From the NCBI RefSeq assembly GCF_000423565.1, contig NZ_KE384039.1, positions 186,001 through 250,000 of the forward strand: a stretch of DNA of 64,000 nt. Reading direction: 5' to 3'. Below are positions 42,356 through 51,267 of this stretch, in pieces. The position numbers and the translations under genes are program-made. The DNA is from Runella zeae DSM 19591 (GTDB taxonomy: Bacteria; Bacteroidota; Bacteroidia; Cytophagales; Spirosomataceae). Below the pieces are notes generated by a model. That model was not told where the DNA came from. It was given only the letters and a program-made list of their open reading frames with translations, and did not search any database. The first letter of the stretch is position 1; each line of letters starts with the position of its first letter.

Positions 42356-43294
42356 ATGTTTAACAAAAACCCCAATAGTCTAACCCGTATCGGCGTATTT
42401 TATGACGGCAACTATTTTTTGCATGTAAGTAATTACTATAATTACACTCACGAACGTCGCAGTCGAATTAGTATCAATGGCCTTCATGATTTTGTCAGGC
42501 AGAAAGTAGCCGAATTAGAAAATAGCGAACCTAGATTATGTCAAATTGTTGATGCCCATTATTTTCGGGGGCGCCTCACCGCAGGCGAAGCTAGCCAAAG
42601 AGGAGATTTACTGTATTATGAACGCGTTTTTGACGATATCTTAATGTCAGAAGGTGTCACGACTCATTATCTTCCAGTAAGAAGCTCACTTGGAAAAAAA
42701 TACGAAAAAGGAATTGACGTTTGGCTTGCACTCGAAGCTTTTGAAATGGCTTTTTACAAACGTTTTGATGTGTTGGTATTGATTGCAGCTGATGGCGACT
42801 ATGTACCTCTCGTTCGAAAACTTAATACCCTAGGCACTCGTGTCATGGTATTGGGTTGGGATTTTGAATATACCGACGAGGATGGTAGCCGATTTTATAC
42901 GCGCACTTCTCAAGACTTGCTAGCCGAAGTCACCTACCCTGTTGCGATGCAAGATGTCATTAATGGTCGTGACGAAGCACTTACTAATCAACTATTTGTA
43001 CCTAGAAACAAAGGAAAGATATTTACCAAACAAGGAGAAGTAGCTTCCGAAAGCACCTCAGAGGTCTCGCCCGATACTGACTTAACGGGCGACCACCGTA
43101 AAGAAAGTTATATTTTATCTTTAAAAGAAGGTTTTGGATTTATAAAGTATCCTCCCAACAACGTATTCTTCCATTATACAAGTCTTCGTGATTATGATTT
43201 CAATGACTTACTCATTGGGGATCGGGTGCAATTCACCCTCGACGAAAAAGAAGGCGGTAGAGCAGTTGGGTATGATGTAGTGGTTTTACAATAG
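42356..43294 (+). CDS. NYN domain (PIN-like nuclease) protein with C-terminal cold-shock domain
   Basis: A 312-residue protein. The N-terminal NYN/LabA-type domain shows the acidic nuclease pattern: IGVFYDGNYFLHV near residue 11, DAHYFRG, EKGIDVWLALEAFEMAFYKR and VLVLIAADGDYVPLVRKLNT, followed by GTRVMVLGWDF. After a polar linker the last 65 residues form a cold-shock OB fold (SYILSLKEGFGFIKYPPNNV, FFHYTSLRDYDFNDLLIGDR). Such a combination suggests RNA binding and cleavage. The start is the ATG at 42356, since upstream in-frame codons extend into non-conserved sequence. A terminator follows at 43314. Confidence 0.85.
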   Translation: MFNKNPNSLTRIGVFYDGNYFLHVSNYYNYTHERRSRISINGLHDFVRQKVAELENSEPRLCQIVDAHYFRGRLTAGEASQRGDLLYYERVFDDILMSEGVTTHYLPVRSSLGKKYEKGIDVWLALEAFEMAFYKRFDVLVLIAADGDYVPLVRKLNTLGTRVMVLGWDFEYTDEDGSRFYTRTSQDLLAEVTYPVAMQDVINGRDEALTNQLFVPRNKGKIFTKQGEVASESTSEVSPDTDLTGDHRKESYILSLKEGFGFIKYPPNNVFFHYTSLRDYDFNDLLIGDRVQFTLDEKEGGRAVGYDVVVLQ

Positions 43295-43313
43295 TACTTT
43301 AAATTTTACACCA

Positions 43314-43351
43314 AAAACCTCCCTAGGGTGCACAACCCAAGGGAGGTTTTT
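43314..43351. terminator. Bidirectional terminator
   Basis: AAAAACCTCCC 43314-43324 pairs with GGGAGGTTTTT 43341-43351. It separates the NYN gene from the convergent epimerase gene and has A and T tracts on both sides. Confidence 0.85.
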
Positions 43352-43383
43352 GTATTTGGAATAATACTTCCTACATTTTTCAT

Positions 43384-44580
43384 TTAGTGTTTATTACTTA
43401 ATCGCCGCACTACTTCGTAGCAAGCGCGACTGTTGTGATAAGGGCATTTCCAAAAACTTACTTTATCGCCCTTTACCTGACTATGGTCTACTTTGACAGT
43501 ACCGTACCAATCTCCCTTTTGACGATCAATAAAATACATCTTGATAAACTCCCAACTCTTATCGGCTTTTGCACGATAGTGGCTTTCTCCGCTGAGTTGA
43601 TACGCATTCAAAAACCCTACCATCTGCTCAGCGAGTACCCACCAGCTTTGGTCTTGGTTGCGGTGGCCAGTAGCGGGGTCAAACTCATAATCCAACGCTC
43701 CGTCTTCGCCAAGTCCGCTACATGCGGCTTCGGCCATTTTAAGACATACTTTTTTGACGCGTTCGCTACGCTCCTGGTCTCCAAGTACTTCGGCGGTCTC
43801 CCACAAAAGCCAAGAAGCTTCAATATCATGCCCATAAGAAATCGTCTCATCTTTGGGTTTCCAATTTTGGTCAAAAAACAAACGCAATCGATAAGTATCG
43901 GGACTTATTAATTTATCCAAAAAAGCATCTGTAAGATGAACCACCCGCTGACGCAGCAGCGCGTCAGGCCACACTCTATACAAATTAGTAAAAGCTTCGA
44001 TGATATGTAAATGCGTATTTTGGGATTTGTTCCAAGGCATCTTACTCAATATCAAATCATCTACTACACTCCAATCACTGCCAAAAGCCTCAAAATACCC
44101 TCCTTGAGACGAATCATACCCATGCTTATCTACGACTTGAAAAAGCTCCTTGGCAAAATCCAACGCAGGCAAAAACTTGGATGCCGCATAGTACTCACTC
44201 AACCCATAGATAGCAAAAGCATGCCCATAAAGCTGCTTACGGGTTTCGAGCGGCGCGCCCAAAGCCGTAACCGACCAGTAGACTCCGCCGTTTTTAGAAT
44301 CACGAAAATGATTATAGAGATAATGATAAGCTCTATCGGCCAATACCAAATACTTCCGTCGTTTGAAATGACGGTAAGCCAATGAGAATGTCCATAATAC
44401 GCGACTCATAAGAATAATAGACCGAGGCGCGTCTAGCACAGGCTGATTTTCGTAGGTAACACGACCGTGAAACCCTCCCCGCTCATAATCGGGCGTGTAT
44501 TTTTCCCAATATGCCAATATACGTTTCCATTCAGCAAGGTTTTCGCGGGCGAGAGTTTCCATATGTTTGCGAATTAGCAT
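43384..44580 (-). CDS. AGE family epimerase/isomerase
   Basis: A 398-residue (alpha/alpha)6-barrel enzyme of the N-acylglucosamine/cellobiose 2-epimerase family. Conserved pieces are YERGGFHGRVTYENQPVLDA near residue 33, RSIILMSRVLWTFSLAYRHF, HAFAIYGLSEYYAAS with the active His, SQNTHLHIIEAFTNLYRVWP and ISYGHDIEASWLLWETAEVL (catalytic His and Glu). The HDIEASWLL and WW-containing QDQSWWVLAEQMVGF resemble cellobiose 2-epimerases, so C2 epimerisation of a beta-1,4-linked disaccharide is likely but not proven. Two starts are possible, ATG at 44580 and ATG at 44562 (METLAREN). It may be co-transcribed with the phospholipase-like gene upstream (54 bases). Confidence 0.85.
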   Translation of the reverse strand: MLIRKHMETLARENLAEWKRILAYWEKYTPDYERGGFHGRVTYENQPVLDAPRSIILMSRVLWTFSLAYRHFKRRKYLVLADRAYHYLYNHFRDSKNGGVYWSVTALGAPLETRKQLYGHAFAIYGLSEYYAASKFLPALDFAKELFQVVDKHGYDSSQGGYFEAFGSDWSVVDDLILSKMPWNKSQNTHLHIIEAFTNLYRVWPDALLRQRVVHLTDAFLDKLISPDTYRLRLFFDQNWKPKDETISYGHDIEASWLLWETAEVLGDQERSERVKKVCLKMAEAACSGLGEDGALDYEFDPATGHRNQDQSWWVLAEQMVGFLNAYQLSGESHYRAKADKSWEFIKMYFIDRQKGDWYGTVKVDHSQVKGDKVSFWKCPYHNSRACYEVVRRLSNKH

Positions 44581-44634
44581 TAGTTTTGTTGTCCATTCCT
44601 AAAGAAGCACATCCTATATATATAATCACTCATT

Positions 44635-45603
44635 TTAGTTTTCTGCTTCCGAACGTACATTCAGTAAGCGTTTTAGCCAGTTTTGTTTTTCATTCTCTTC
44701 TGCCGTCTGTTCTTCTTGATTTTCTTTCAGCGTTGCCAAAGACACCATATCAGGCTGTCCTGCATCTACCCAGCATGTATACCAAAAATCACCTATCATC
44801 TTAACCGATGCCCTCATTTGCCGCTCTACTTGTCGGTCGAGCATTTGATGGTACTTTTGGCTAAATTCGCGAGAATACGTTTTTACAATTACCCCATTTC
44901 GGTCTTTAAGTACAAACTTTTGCTCTGGTCTTATTTTCTGAGACAACTCACGCTCGAATCGTAACACACTGTCTAAAGCGGCATTGGCCTGACGTACCGC
45001 TTGCCATGCCCTATGTGCTACTTTGGGCTCATAAGAAGCCGCTCCTACAAACATATCATATTCTTCGGCAAACAGCTCCGCTAGACGCGATTCCCAAAAA
45101 GCGTGTATTCCTTCCTGCCCAGTAAGCTGTCCGTTGTAGTTGCGAGTAGTATGCAAGGGCACATTGGCATCGGCAATATAATGACCCAAATCAGCGGCTA
45201 CCCGCAGAATACGACGTGCATTTCGCTGCCGAAATGCCTCGGTAAGCTGATATTTATACATCTGAATGGCCCAAGGGACTATTCCATGAAGTGCCAAGGT
45301 ATCTTCTCCGTATCGTTTGACGGCATCTGCCCAATAATAGGGCAGCTTATACAAAGCACTATCGCCATACGCTTCTGCGTCGATATAATGCCGAGGAGCT
45401 TCTCCTACGACTGCATAGCGACGCTTATCGGGATTGACGGCATTTTCGGTAAGATATGCGATATGTTTTTTGAAAAAAGGCTGCATTTCAATGGGCAATG
45501 TAAATACGGCCAAGCGGTTGATACGCTGATGCGCCCAAAAACCCCACATCATTCGCTCTTTTGCGCCTAAAAGCAACAAACTGAGCCCAATGATGAGGTA
45601 CAT
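44635..45603 (-). CDS. Exported zinc-dependent phospholipase C/S1-P1 nuclease-like protein
   Basis: A 322-residue protein with a signal peptide (MYLIIGLSLLLLGAKERMMW). After cleavage the chain starts near Trp-Gly-Phe-Trp-Ala-His, as in zinc phospholipase C and S1/P1 nucleases, whose N-terminal Trp and His bind zinc. Further zinc ligand candidates are in HYIDAEAYG, RVAADLGHYIADANVPLHTT (the D..GH...D...PLH signature) and EGIHAFWESRL. The substrate (lipid or nucleic acid) cannot be told. The ATG at 45603 opens the signal peptide. The C terminus is charged. It precedes the AGE epimerase gene on the same strand. Confidence 0.8.
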   Translation of the reverse strand: MYLIIGLSLLLLGAKERMMWGFWAHQRINRLAVFTLPIEMQPFFKKHIAYLTENAVNPDKRRYAVVGEAPRHYIDAEAYGDSALYKLPYYWADAVKRYGEDTLALHGIVPWAIQMYKYQLTEAFRQRNARRILRVAADLGHYIADANVPLHTTRNYNGQLTGQEGIHAFWESRLAELFAEEYDMFVGAASYEPKVAHRAWQAVRQANAALDSVLRFERELSQKIRPEQKFVLKDRNGVIVKTYSREFSQKYHQMLDRQVERQMRASVKMIGDFWYTCWVDAGQPDMVSLATLKENQEEQTAEENEKQNWLKRLLNVRSEAEN

Positions 45604-46016
45604 TTTATAATTAATCGGCCTCAGTATCCTCAAAAAAAGGATTCTCCAACAAAATTTTATTTTGTTTTGACTCAAAAGCCTATATTGTAAAATTGTGATT
45701 TTTGGCTTCATAAAATATGATTTCTATAAAAAAAATTGAATCAAACATAAAAATTACCCTTACAAAACAACTGATATTCAGAAAAATGAGCACTTTTTGG
45801 TTTTTTTCACTTAAAACAGTAGTCAGCAATCTAAAAAGAGTGTTTTGAACATTTTAATATCATCATAATTTGATTTGGCAAAATTGTATATATACAAAAT
45901 AGATACAATTATTTATTAAAAATATGCAATTTTATTTTTTAAAAACGTTAATTTTGCAACGTATTCTAAAAATCAGTTTTTACCGTTATTTCAATCGATT
46001 CAATAAGTTTTCAATC
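45604..46016. other. Divergent intergenic region
   Basis: A+T-rich, no gene seen. A perfect 14-base palindrome TTGTATATATACAA lies at 45884-45897. A -7-like TAATTTTG at 45949-45956 probably belongs to the Dabb gene at 46017. Confidence 0.5.
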
Positions 46017-46415
46017 ATGAACAAGAAAAAAATCATCGGATACATCAAACCAATCTTTGGACTTTGTGTTTTTATGCTCATCATTTATGGTGCATATACT
46101 CCAAGCCAAAAAGCAAACATCCAAAAAATCGTTTGTATCAAGTTCAAAAGCGATGCTTCAGTGGCTGACATTGAGCGTCACATGAACGAATTTGCACAAC
46201 TACGCCGCGAAATTCCTCAAATGGTAGCTTATTCAGGAGGTAAAACTTTGAGCGTAGCTAGTAAGCCTGAATACGATGCGATGCACTATCTTACTTTTCG
46301 TAGCCAAGATGACATAACTGCTTTCCAAAATCACCCTAAGTACCAAGATTTTGTTAAAAACAACCAGAATATTTGGGAAAAAGAGCTGGTAATTGATGCC
46401 AATATCCTAAAGTAA
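46017..46415 (+). CDS. Dabb (stress-responsive A/B barrel) protein with N-terminal anchor
   Basis: A 132-residue protein. Residues 7-28 form a signal anchor or signal peptide (IIGYIKPIFGLCVFMLIIYG). The rest is a dimeric alpha/beta-barrel domain: KIVCIKFKSDASVADIERHM, QLRREIPQMVAYSGG, HYLTFRSQDDITAFQNHPKY and QDFVKNNQNIWEKELVIDAN. This pattern is the Dabb domain; members range from stress proteins to cyclases and no active-site motif decides here. The ATG at 46017 is chosen over an earlier frame start since it opens the anchor and follows the promoter element. A strong terminator follows. Confidence 0.85.
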   Translation: MNKKKIIGYIKPIFGLCVFMLIIYGAYTPSQKANIQKIVCIKFKSDASVADIERHMNEFAQLRREIPQMVAYSGGKTLSVASKPEYDAMHYLTFRSQDDITAFQNHPKYQDFVKNNQNIWEKELVIDANILK

Positions 46416-46441
46416 GAGACGCTGATTATCAAAAAAGTCAC

Positions 46442-46477
46442 AAAAAAAACTCCGCTACTAGTAGCGGAGTTTTTTTT
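46442..46477 (+). terminator. Terminator between Dabb and anti-sigma genes
   Basis: ACTCCGCTAC 46449-46458 pairs with GTAGCGGAGT 46461-46470 with a 2-base centre, flanked by A7 and T8, so it can act in both directions. Confidence 0.85.
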
Positions 46478-46499
46478 GTTTGTTCCTAAAAGGAAGCAA

Positions 46500-47297
46500 C
46501 TAGCTAGTCACCTTACCCATCACATACAACTCCGATAAAGTAGGCACCGGACTTCCTCCTTTGCGTTCGAGGGTCACGGCAAAAGCGTCCGCTTGCGGAA
46601 TTGCCTTCATCTTTTGTAGGGAACCCGTCACATCAAACACCCCCAAATCTACCGGTTTGCCGCCTACTAATGCCCACAGCTGATATTGCTTATCGGAGGC
46701 TGGCGTAGGCAATGAAAGCACATTTAACTGTACTTCTTGGGTTTTGGCATTCCACACTACTCTCACCGCACTGCTAGGTGACTTGTCTACGCCTTTCAGC
46801 GTCACAAATTGATTATCGACACTGCTCAGCCCTGCTAGTAGGTCAGTTTGCTGTTGGAGCTGTTGTGTTTGTTGTTGCAACTCAGTTTGCTGCTTTGCTA
46901 CCGTTTGGGAGAGGGTATCTACTTTAGCATTAAAGTACACTACTGAGCCAATCAATGCCGCTACCGAAGCTGCTGCTACCCACCCCCACTGAAACGAATT
47001 ATTGCGGGAGTTGAGCGGTAATACCGGCGTTTCATCTTCGATACTTACTTCTTCTTGAACTTCTTCCTCTTTAAATTCCAATTGCGCCATAATTTTCTCC
47101 TTAAGCGACGCAGGAGGAGATACGCTATGGGCAAAAGCATAGCGTTCGACTGCTTCACTAAGTTGTTCAAGCTCAGCCTTTATTTCAGGATAGATTTTGG
47201 AAAGACACTCCACTTCTCGACGCTCTTGTTCTGAAACATTGCCCGAAAGGTAGTCTTCCAAAACCCCCGATTCGATATATTCTTTTATGTTAATCAT
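46500..47297 (-). CDS. Anti-sigma factor, RskA-type
   Basis: A 265-residue inner-membrane protein. The N-terminal cytoplasmic part (EYIESGVLEDYLSGNVSEQE, RREVECLSKIYPEIKAELEQ) resembles the helical sigma-binding domain of RskA-like factors. A membrane segment (WGWVAAASVAALIGSVVYF, residues ~103-121) is followed by a Gln-rich coiled coil (QTVAKQQTELQQQTQQLQQQ) and the periplasmic RskA-type domain (VRVVWNAKTQEVQLNVLSLP to AFAVTLERKGGSPVPTLSEL). It overlaps the sigma gene by 4 bases (ATGA), so the two are translationally coupled and the pair acts together. Confidence 0.9.
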   Translation of the reverse strand: MINIKEYIESGVLEDYLSGNVSEQERREVECLSKIYPEIKAELEQLSEAVERYAFAHSVSPPASLKEKIMAQLEFKEEEVQEEVSIEDETPVLPLNSRNNSFQWGWVAAASVAALIGSVVYFNAKVDTLSQTVAKQQTELQQQTQQLQQQTDLLAGLSSVDNQFVTLKGVDKSPSSAVRVVWNAKTQEVQLNVLSLPTPASDKQYQLWALVGGKPVDLGVFDVTGSLQKMKAIPQADAFAVTLERKGGSPVPTLSELYVMGKVTS

Positions 47298-47833
47298 GAA
47301 CTAAAAAATTTTCTTAAATCCCTGAGGGCACTTCTTACACGAGTTTTTACCGTTCCAAGGGGCATGCTCAGCCGCTGGGCGGCTTCCTCATGCGTGTAAC
47401 CTCCCCAATATACCATTTCAATCAGCGTCTGCTGCTCCGGTTTGAGTTGCGAAACTATTTCACGCAGCTCGTTGCTATCTAGCTCGTTGTAGATGTTTTG
47501 ATTTCCTTCTACCCAATATACGGCAGAATCAATCTCTTGGATTTCTGGACGATTGACCCTTAAGTAGTCGATAGAAGTGTTACGTGCGATATTGAGCATC
47601 CAAGTAAACAACCGTCCTTTTCCCACATCGTATTGGGAAATATTTTTCCAGATTTTAACGAAGATTTCTTGCAACAAGTCTTGTGCCGTTTCTTCTGAGC
47701 GAACGACCTTCAACACTATGCCGTACAAAGCATCGGAGTAGTTGTCGTATAGATAATTGAATGCTTGACGATCTTGCCTTCGTAGCATTTCAACCAATTC
47801 GCCTTCATTGTATTTTGGCAATTTTCCTCCCAT
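47294..47833 (-). CDS. ECF sigma factor
   Basis: A 179-residue group 4 sigma factor. The sigma2 region is DRQAFNYLYDNYSDALYGIV, then RSEETAQDLLQEIFVKIWKN and GRLFTWMLNIARNTSIDYLR; the sigma4 region is LKPEQQTLIEMVYWGGYTHE, EAAQRLSMPLGTVKTRVRSA and LRDLRKFF. It is bound by the anti-sigma factor encoded with a 4-base overlap directly behind it. Divergent from the HMA-like and haemoglobin genes at 48003 and 48510, which are plausible targets since ECF loci often control their neighbours; this is inference. Confidence 0.93.
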   Translation of the reverse strand: MGGKLPKYNEGELVEMLRRQDRQAFNYLYDNYSDALYGIVLKVVRSEETAQDLLQEIFVKIWKNISQYDVGKGRLFTWMLNIARNTSIDYLRVNRPEIQEIDSAVYWVEGNQNIYNELDSNELREIVSQLKPEQQTLIEMVYWGGYTHEEAAQRLSMPLGTVKTRVRSALRDLRKFFSS

Positions 47834-48002
47834 ATAAAGGTTTTAGAGTCTTTCAAATTGTACTTATGTACACTTATCGTTAAAAGAGAATGGATTAATG
47901 TATTTATTCATTTTGTGGAGACGCAATTTCAAAAAAAAAAACCAACCCACGAAATCTATTTTAAGGCCACTTGCCGTAAGTACGACAAAACAACCTCCAA
48001 TC

Positions 48003-48434
48003 ATGAAAGCAATCTTATCAAAAACACTAAAAACGTCGGCTTATACCTTGGCCATACTCTTTGGCGCTTTTGTGGTATATGCCAATTGGGAACCTGCTCC
48101 TATGCATGCTTACGTAAAACCCATAAGCATGACTATTTTGAAGGTAAACGGTCTTACTGATCTAGGTGAAGCTAATGAAGTAAAGGAAAAAGTAAGCAAA
48201 ACTTCTGGCGTGACCGCTTGCGCAGCCAATCCTGCTAGCCAGCTCGTAAGTATTACTTTTGACCCAGAGCAAACATCCGCCCAATCGCTTACGCAACTCG
48301 TAAGCAACATTACCAATACAGATGTTCAAAACGCTTCCTTTGAAGGTGTGGAGCCGTCGGGACCTGAATGCCCTGTTCCGCATGAGTATATTTTAGCTTT
48401 TGAGCGCGCCAAGTATGCCCTTTGTTTTCGATAA
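48003..48434 (+). CDS. Membrane-anchored HMA-like domain protein lacking the CxxC motif
   Basis: A 143-residue protein with an N-terminal signal or anchor (LKTSAYTLAILFGAFVVYAN). Then SMTILKVNGLTDLGEANEVK, EKVSKTSGVTACAANPASQL and VSITFDPEQTSAQSLTQLVS follow the beta-alpha-beta-beta-alpha pattern of heavy-metal-associated domains, with the typical V.FDP..TS...L. The metal-binding GMTCxxC is replaced by GLTDLGEA, so binding through that loop is unlikely; cysteines remain elsewhere (TACAANP, PECPVP, LCF). The ATG at 48003 is chosen since it opens the signal. It lies 76 bases before the truncated haemoglobin gene and is likely co-transcribed. Confidence 0.7.
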   Translation: MKAILSKTLKTSAYTLAILFGAFVVYANWEPAPMHAYVKPISMTILKVNGLTDLGEANEVKEKVSKTSGVTACAANPASQLVSITFDPEQTSAQSLTQLVSNITNTDVQNASFEGVEPSGPECPVPHEYILAFERAKYALCFR

Positions 48435-48509
48435 ACAAACCCCTCCAAAAAGACAACTATCCCAAACGTATGTTTTTATTAACACCAAACAATTAAAATT
48501 TTAAAGAAC

Positions 48510-48974
48510 ATGAAAAAGACATTATTGATTTTCTCGGTAGCATTAGTAACCTTGATGAGTTCTTGCAAAAAAGAAGAAGAGACTCCCGCACCTACCTTAT
48601 ACGAACGCCTCGGAGGTGTCAATGCCATCTCGGCCGTAGTTGACCAATTCATCGCAAACGTAGCCGCCAATCCCAAAATGGTGCGTACTTTTAAACCATT
48701 GCTCGATGAAGTAGCGGCTGGAAAAACGACTCGTGTAACTGCCTTACGCAACAATCTCATCGATCAGATCGGCCAAGCAAGTGGAGGTCCACAAGTATAT
48801 AAAGGCAAAGACATGGTGACAGCCCACAAAGGAATGAAAATCACCGACGATGAATTTAACTCCCTCGTCAATGATTTGGTAATGGCACTTGACAAGTTTA
48901 AAGTACCTACTACCGAAAAAAATGAGCTACTTGGCGTATTGGGAGGATTGAAAGGAATGATTGTAAACCAATAA
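48510..48974 (+). CDS. Group 1 truncated haemoglobin as a lipoprotein
   Basis: A 154-residue protein: lipoprotein signal [20 protein letters not shown] with Cys at residue 19, followed by a complete 2/2 globin. The start [50 protein letters not shown] (proximal His in TAHKGM) and the final helix LMNDLVMAL-like region are those of group 1 truncated haemoglobins. Ligand handling (oxygen or NO) at the membrane is inferred. The lipoprotein location is unusual for the family. It follows the HMA-like gene and is divergent from the ECF sigma pair. Terminator at 49077. Confidence 0.9.
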   Translation: MKKTLLIFSVALVTLMSSCKKEEETPAPTLYERLGGVNAISAVVDQFIANVAANPKMVRTFKPLLDEVAAGKTTRVTALRNNLIDQIGQASGGPQVYKGKDMVTAHKGMKITDDEFNSLVNDLVMALDKFKVPTTEKNELLGVLGGLKGMIVNQ

Positions 48975-49076
48975 AAAAGTACCAAACAGGTCATGCTACT
49001 GATGCAAGTCCTTCGTAGGTACTTCTACATAGATAGTTTTCAAGTAAGTAGTAAGAGGGTTGGATAGTTGAGTGTT

Positions 49077-49112
49077 ACATCAGGGTCTTACTGAAAGACC
49101 CTGATGTTTTTG
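49077..49112 (+). terminator. Terminator of the truncated haemoglobin gene
   Basis: ACATCAGGGTCTT 49077-49089 pairs with AAGACCCTGATGT 49095-49107, followed by TTTTG; it abuts the 3' end of the convergent rlmI gene. Confidence 0.85.
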
Positions 49113-50309
49113 CTATTCAACCCATAGTACCAAGCCTTTAAGGTAGCTTCCTTCGGGGTGAAAAAGATTGACTGGATGGTCGGGGGGCTGGGTAATCTGA
49201 TGCAGTACCCGCACCTGACGCCCTGCTTCGATAGCTGCCGCCACTACTGTATTATAAAACAACTCTCGATCTACTACCTGCGAGCACGAAAAGGTAAACA
49301 AAATACCGTTGGATTTAAGATGGCGAATCCCCTCTGCATTGAGTCTTTTATAGCCCTGAACTGCCCTATGCCGCGCCGACATACTTTTGGCAAAAGCAGG
49401 AGGATCTAGTACCATTACGTCATAAGTATCAGAAGTTTTTTTCAAAAAAGCCATTACATCTTCCGCATAGGCTTGGTGGCGCTGTTCTTCTCCGAAATTA
49501 GCTTCAACGTTTTTGTTGGTTAGTTCAATGGCTTTCTTTGAGACATCTACCGAATCTACTGACTTGGCTCCCGCTGCTAGCGCATAGATGGAAAACCCTC
49601 CCGAATAGCAGAAAGCATTTAAAACGTCTTTATCTTTGACATACCTCCCCAATAGTTGACGATTGTCGCGCTGATCTAGGAAAAAACCCGTTTTTTGTCC
49701 TGTCTCCCAGTCTATCATAAAAGTATGACCGTTTTCTTTGACGCCATGCGGCACTTGACTTGTACCCATCAAATATTGATTTTGAATCGTTTGTCCAAAT
49801 TGTTCGGGCAAGGTATCGGCACTTTTGTTGTAGATAGCCTTGAGTTCTGTACCAAACACCTCAGCTAAAGCTTGACTTATCTCTCCCAACGAACGGTACA
49901 TTCCTATCGAATGGGCTTGTATTACCAATACCCCGTCATAATAATCAACAATGAGTCCTGGTAAGCCATCTCCTTCGCCGTGAACAAGCCGATAGCAGTT
50001 GGTAATATTTTCTACAATGCCTTCATGTAAGATTGATTTTCTTAGCATCCAAGCTTTGTGAAGCTTTTGTTTCCAAAACAAAACATCTGGAGTAACCTGC
50101 TGAAAACTAAAAATTTTAACGGCAATATTGCCTTGGTGAAAATGCCCCGTAGCAAGATACGCTCCTTTGCTGTCACATACTTCTACTACGTCGCCATCTT
50201 GGGGCTGACCTTTGATGCGCCCTATGGCTCCCGAAAACACCCAAGGATGAAAACGCCGAATAGCTTCGTCTCGATGAGGCTTTAAAATAACTTGATGAAA
50301 CAAGGACAC
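49113..50309 (-). CDS. rlmI: 23S rRNA (cytosine-C5)-methyltransferase, RlmI family
   Basis: A SAM-dependent rRNA methyltransferase of about 398 residues. The N-terminal PUA domain contains HPWVFSGAIGRIKGQPQDGD and AYLATGHFHQ; the centre has KENGHTFMIDWETGQKTGFF with LDQRDNR; the SAM-binding region is VLNAFCYSGGFSIYALAAGA and the catalytic motif is VMVLDPPAFAKS with the later FTFSCSQVV cysteine. This is the RlmI/RlmO-like layout. No ATG lies at the expected place; I use GTG at 50309 as start, although a TTG nearby cannot be excluded. Convergent with the haemoglobin gene. Confidence 0.9.
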   Translation of the reverse strand: MSLFHQVILKPHRDEAIRRFHPWVFSGAIGRIKGQPQDGDVVEVCDSKGAYLATGHFHQGNIAVKIFSFQQVTPDVLFWKQKLHKAWMLRKSILHEGIVENITNCYRLVHGEGDGLPGLIVDYYDGVLVIQAHSIGMYRSLGEISQALAEVFGTELKAIYNKSADTLPEQFGQTIQNQYLMGTSQVPHGVKENGHTFMIDWETGQKTGFFLDQRDNRQLLGRYVKDKDVLNAFCYSGGFSIYALAAGAKSVDSVDVSKKAIELTNKNVEANFGEEQRHQAYAEDVMAFLKKTSDTYDVMVLDPPAFAKSMSARHRAVQGYKRLNAEGIRHLKSNGILFTFSCSQVVDRELFYNTVVAAAIEAGRQVRVLHQITQPPDHPVNLFHPEGSYLKGLVLWVE

Positions 50310-50421
50310 AGTTTTTAGATTGATTGGTTTGAGGCGACAAAAATACTTAGACCCATGCAAGTAGAATGCTTTTTATTCGTTTTTTTGTTTTTTGAATACA
50401 TCACCAATCAACTTATTATTC

Positions 50422-51258
50422 ATGAATCGTCGCGATTTTATTAAGCAGTCTACCGCACTTGGAGCGGGTATTGTCCTAAGTAGCAGCCTTTTTGCAGAAG
50501 CCAAACGTCTCAAAAAATTTGGAGTACAATTATATAGCGTTCGTGATTTGATGCCCAAAGACCCCAAAGGCACCATGAAACAACTCGCCGAAATGGGCTA
50601 TACTCAATTCGAAAGCTACGGTGGGCCTGATTTTTTGTGGGGAATGAGCCCTAAAGAATGCAAAACATTTCTGGGTGATTTGGGGGTAAAAATGGTCAGT
50701 ACCCACTTCGATATGAACAAAGACCTTGACAAAAACATCGAAAGAGGAGCTGAAGCAGGTCTAAAGTATATGCTGTGCCCCTATTTGGGTCCCCAAAAAA
50801 GCCTTGACGAATGGAAGAAAAAAGCGGAACTCTTCAATCAAGTAGGTGAAAAAGTAACCAAAGCTGGAATGAAATTTGGGTATCACAACCACGACTACTC
50901 ATTTAAGGCAATGGAAGGTCAAATCCCTCAAGAATTGTTGCTTGCCAATACCGACCCCAAATATGTAATGTTTGAGCTAGATTTGTGCTGGATTGTAGCC
51001 TCGGGACAAAATGCCGTAGCTCACCTCGAAAAGTACAGTAAACGTTATGAACTAGTTCATATCAAAGATATGGTACTAGACAATGGCCGCGTATCCCAAA
51101 AGGATTTGGGCAAAGGCGCTATGGATTTTGATACCATTTTAAAAGCGGCAAAAAAAGCTGGAATTAAGTACTACATTGTTGAGCAAGAACAATACCCTAG
51201 CTCTTCGATTGAAAGTATGAAAGTAGATGCTGAGTGGATGAAACAGCTTTCGATATAA
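50422..51258 (+). CDS. Exported sugar phosphate isomerase/epimerase with Tat leader
   Basis: A 278-residue protein. The start MNRRDFIKQSTALGAGIVLS is a Tat signal (NRRDFIK). The rest is a TIM barrel of the xylose isomerase/AP endonuclease 2 type: FGVQLYSVRDLMPKD, GYTQFESYGGP, YHNHDYSFKAMEG, MFELDLCWIVASG, LVHIKDM and YYIVEQEQYP, giving the metal-binding Glu, His, Asp, His and Glu at strand ends. The paralogue at 9542 has the same architecture with a Sec signal. The substrate is unknown; inositol or keto-sugar metabolism is typical of the group. The ATG at 50422 opens the Tat signal. Confidence 0.88.
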   Translation: MNRRDFIKQSTALGAGIVLSSSLFAEAKRLKKFGVQLYSVRDLMPKDPKGTMKQLAEMGYTQFESYGGPDFLWGMSPKECKTFLGDLGVKMVSTHFDMNKDLDKNIERGAEAGLKYMLCPYLGPQKSLDEWKKKAELFNQVGEKVTKAGMKFGYHNHDYSFKAMEGQIPQELLLANTDPKYVMFELDLCWIVASGQNAVAHLEKYSKRYELVHIKDMVLDNGRVSQKDLGKGAMDFDTILKAAKKAGIKYYIVEQEQYPSSSIESMKVDAEWMKQLSI

Positions 51259-51267
51259 GAAGCCTAC

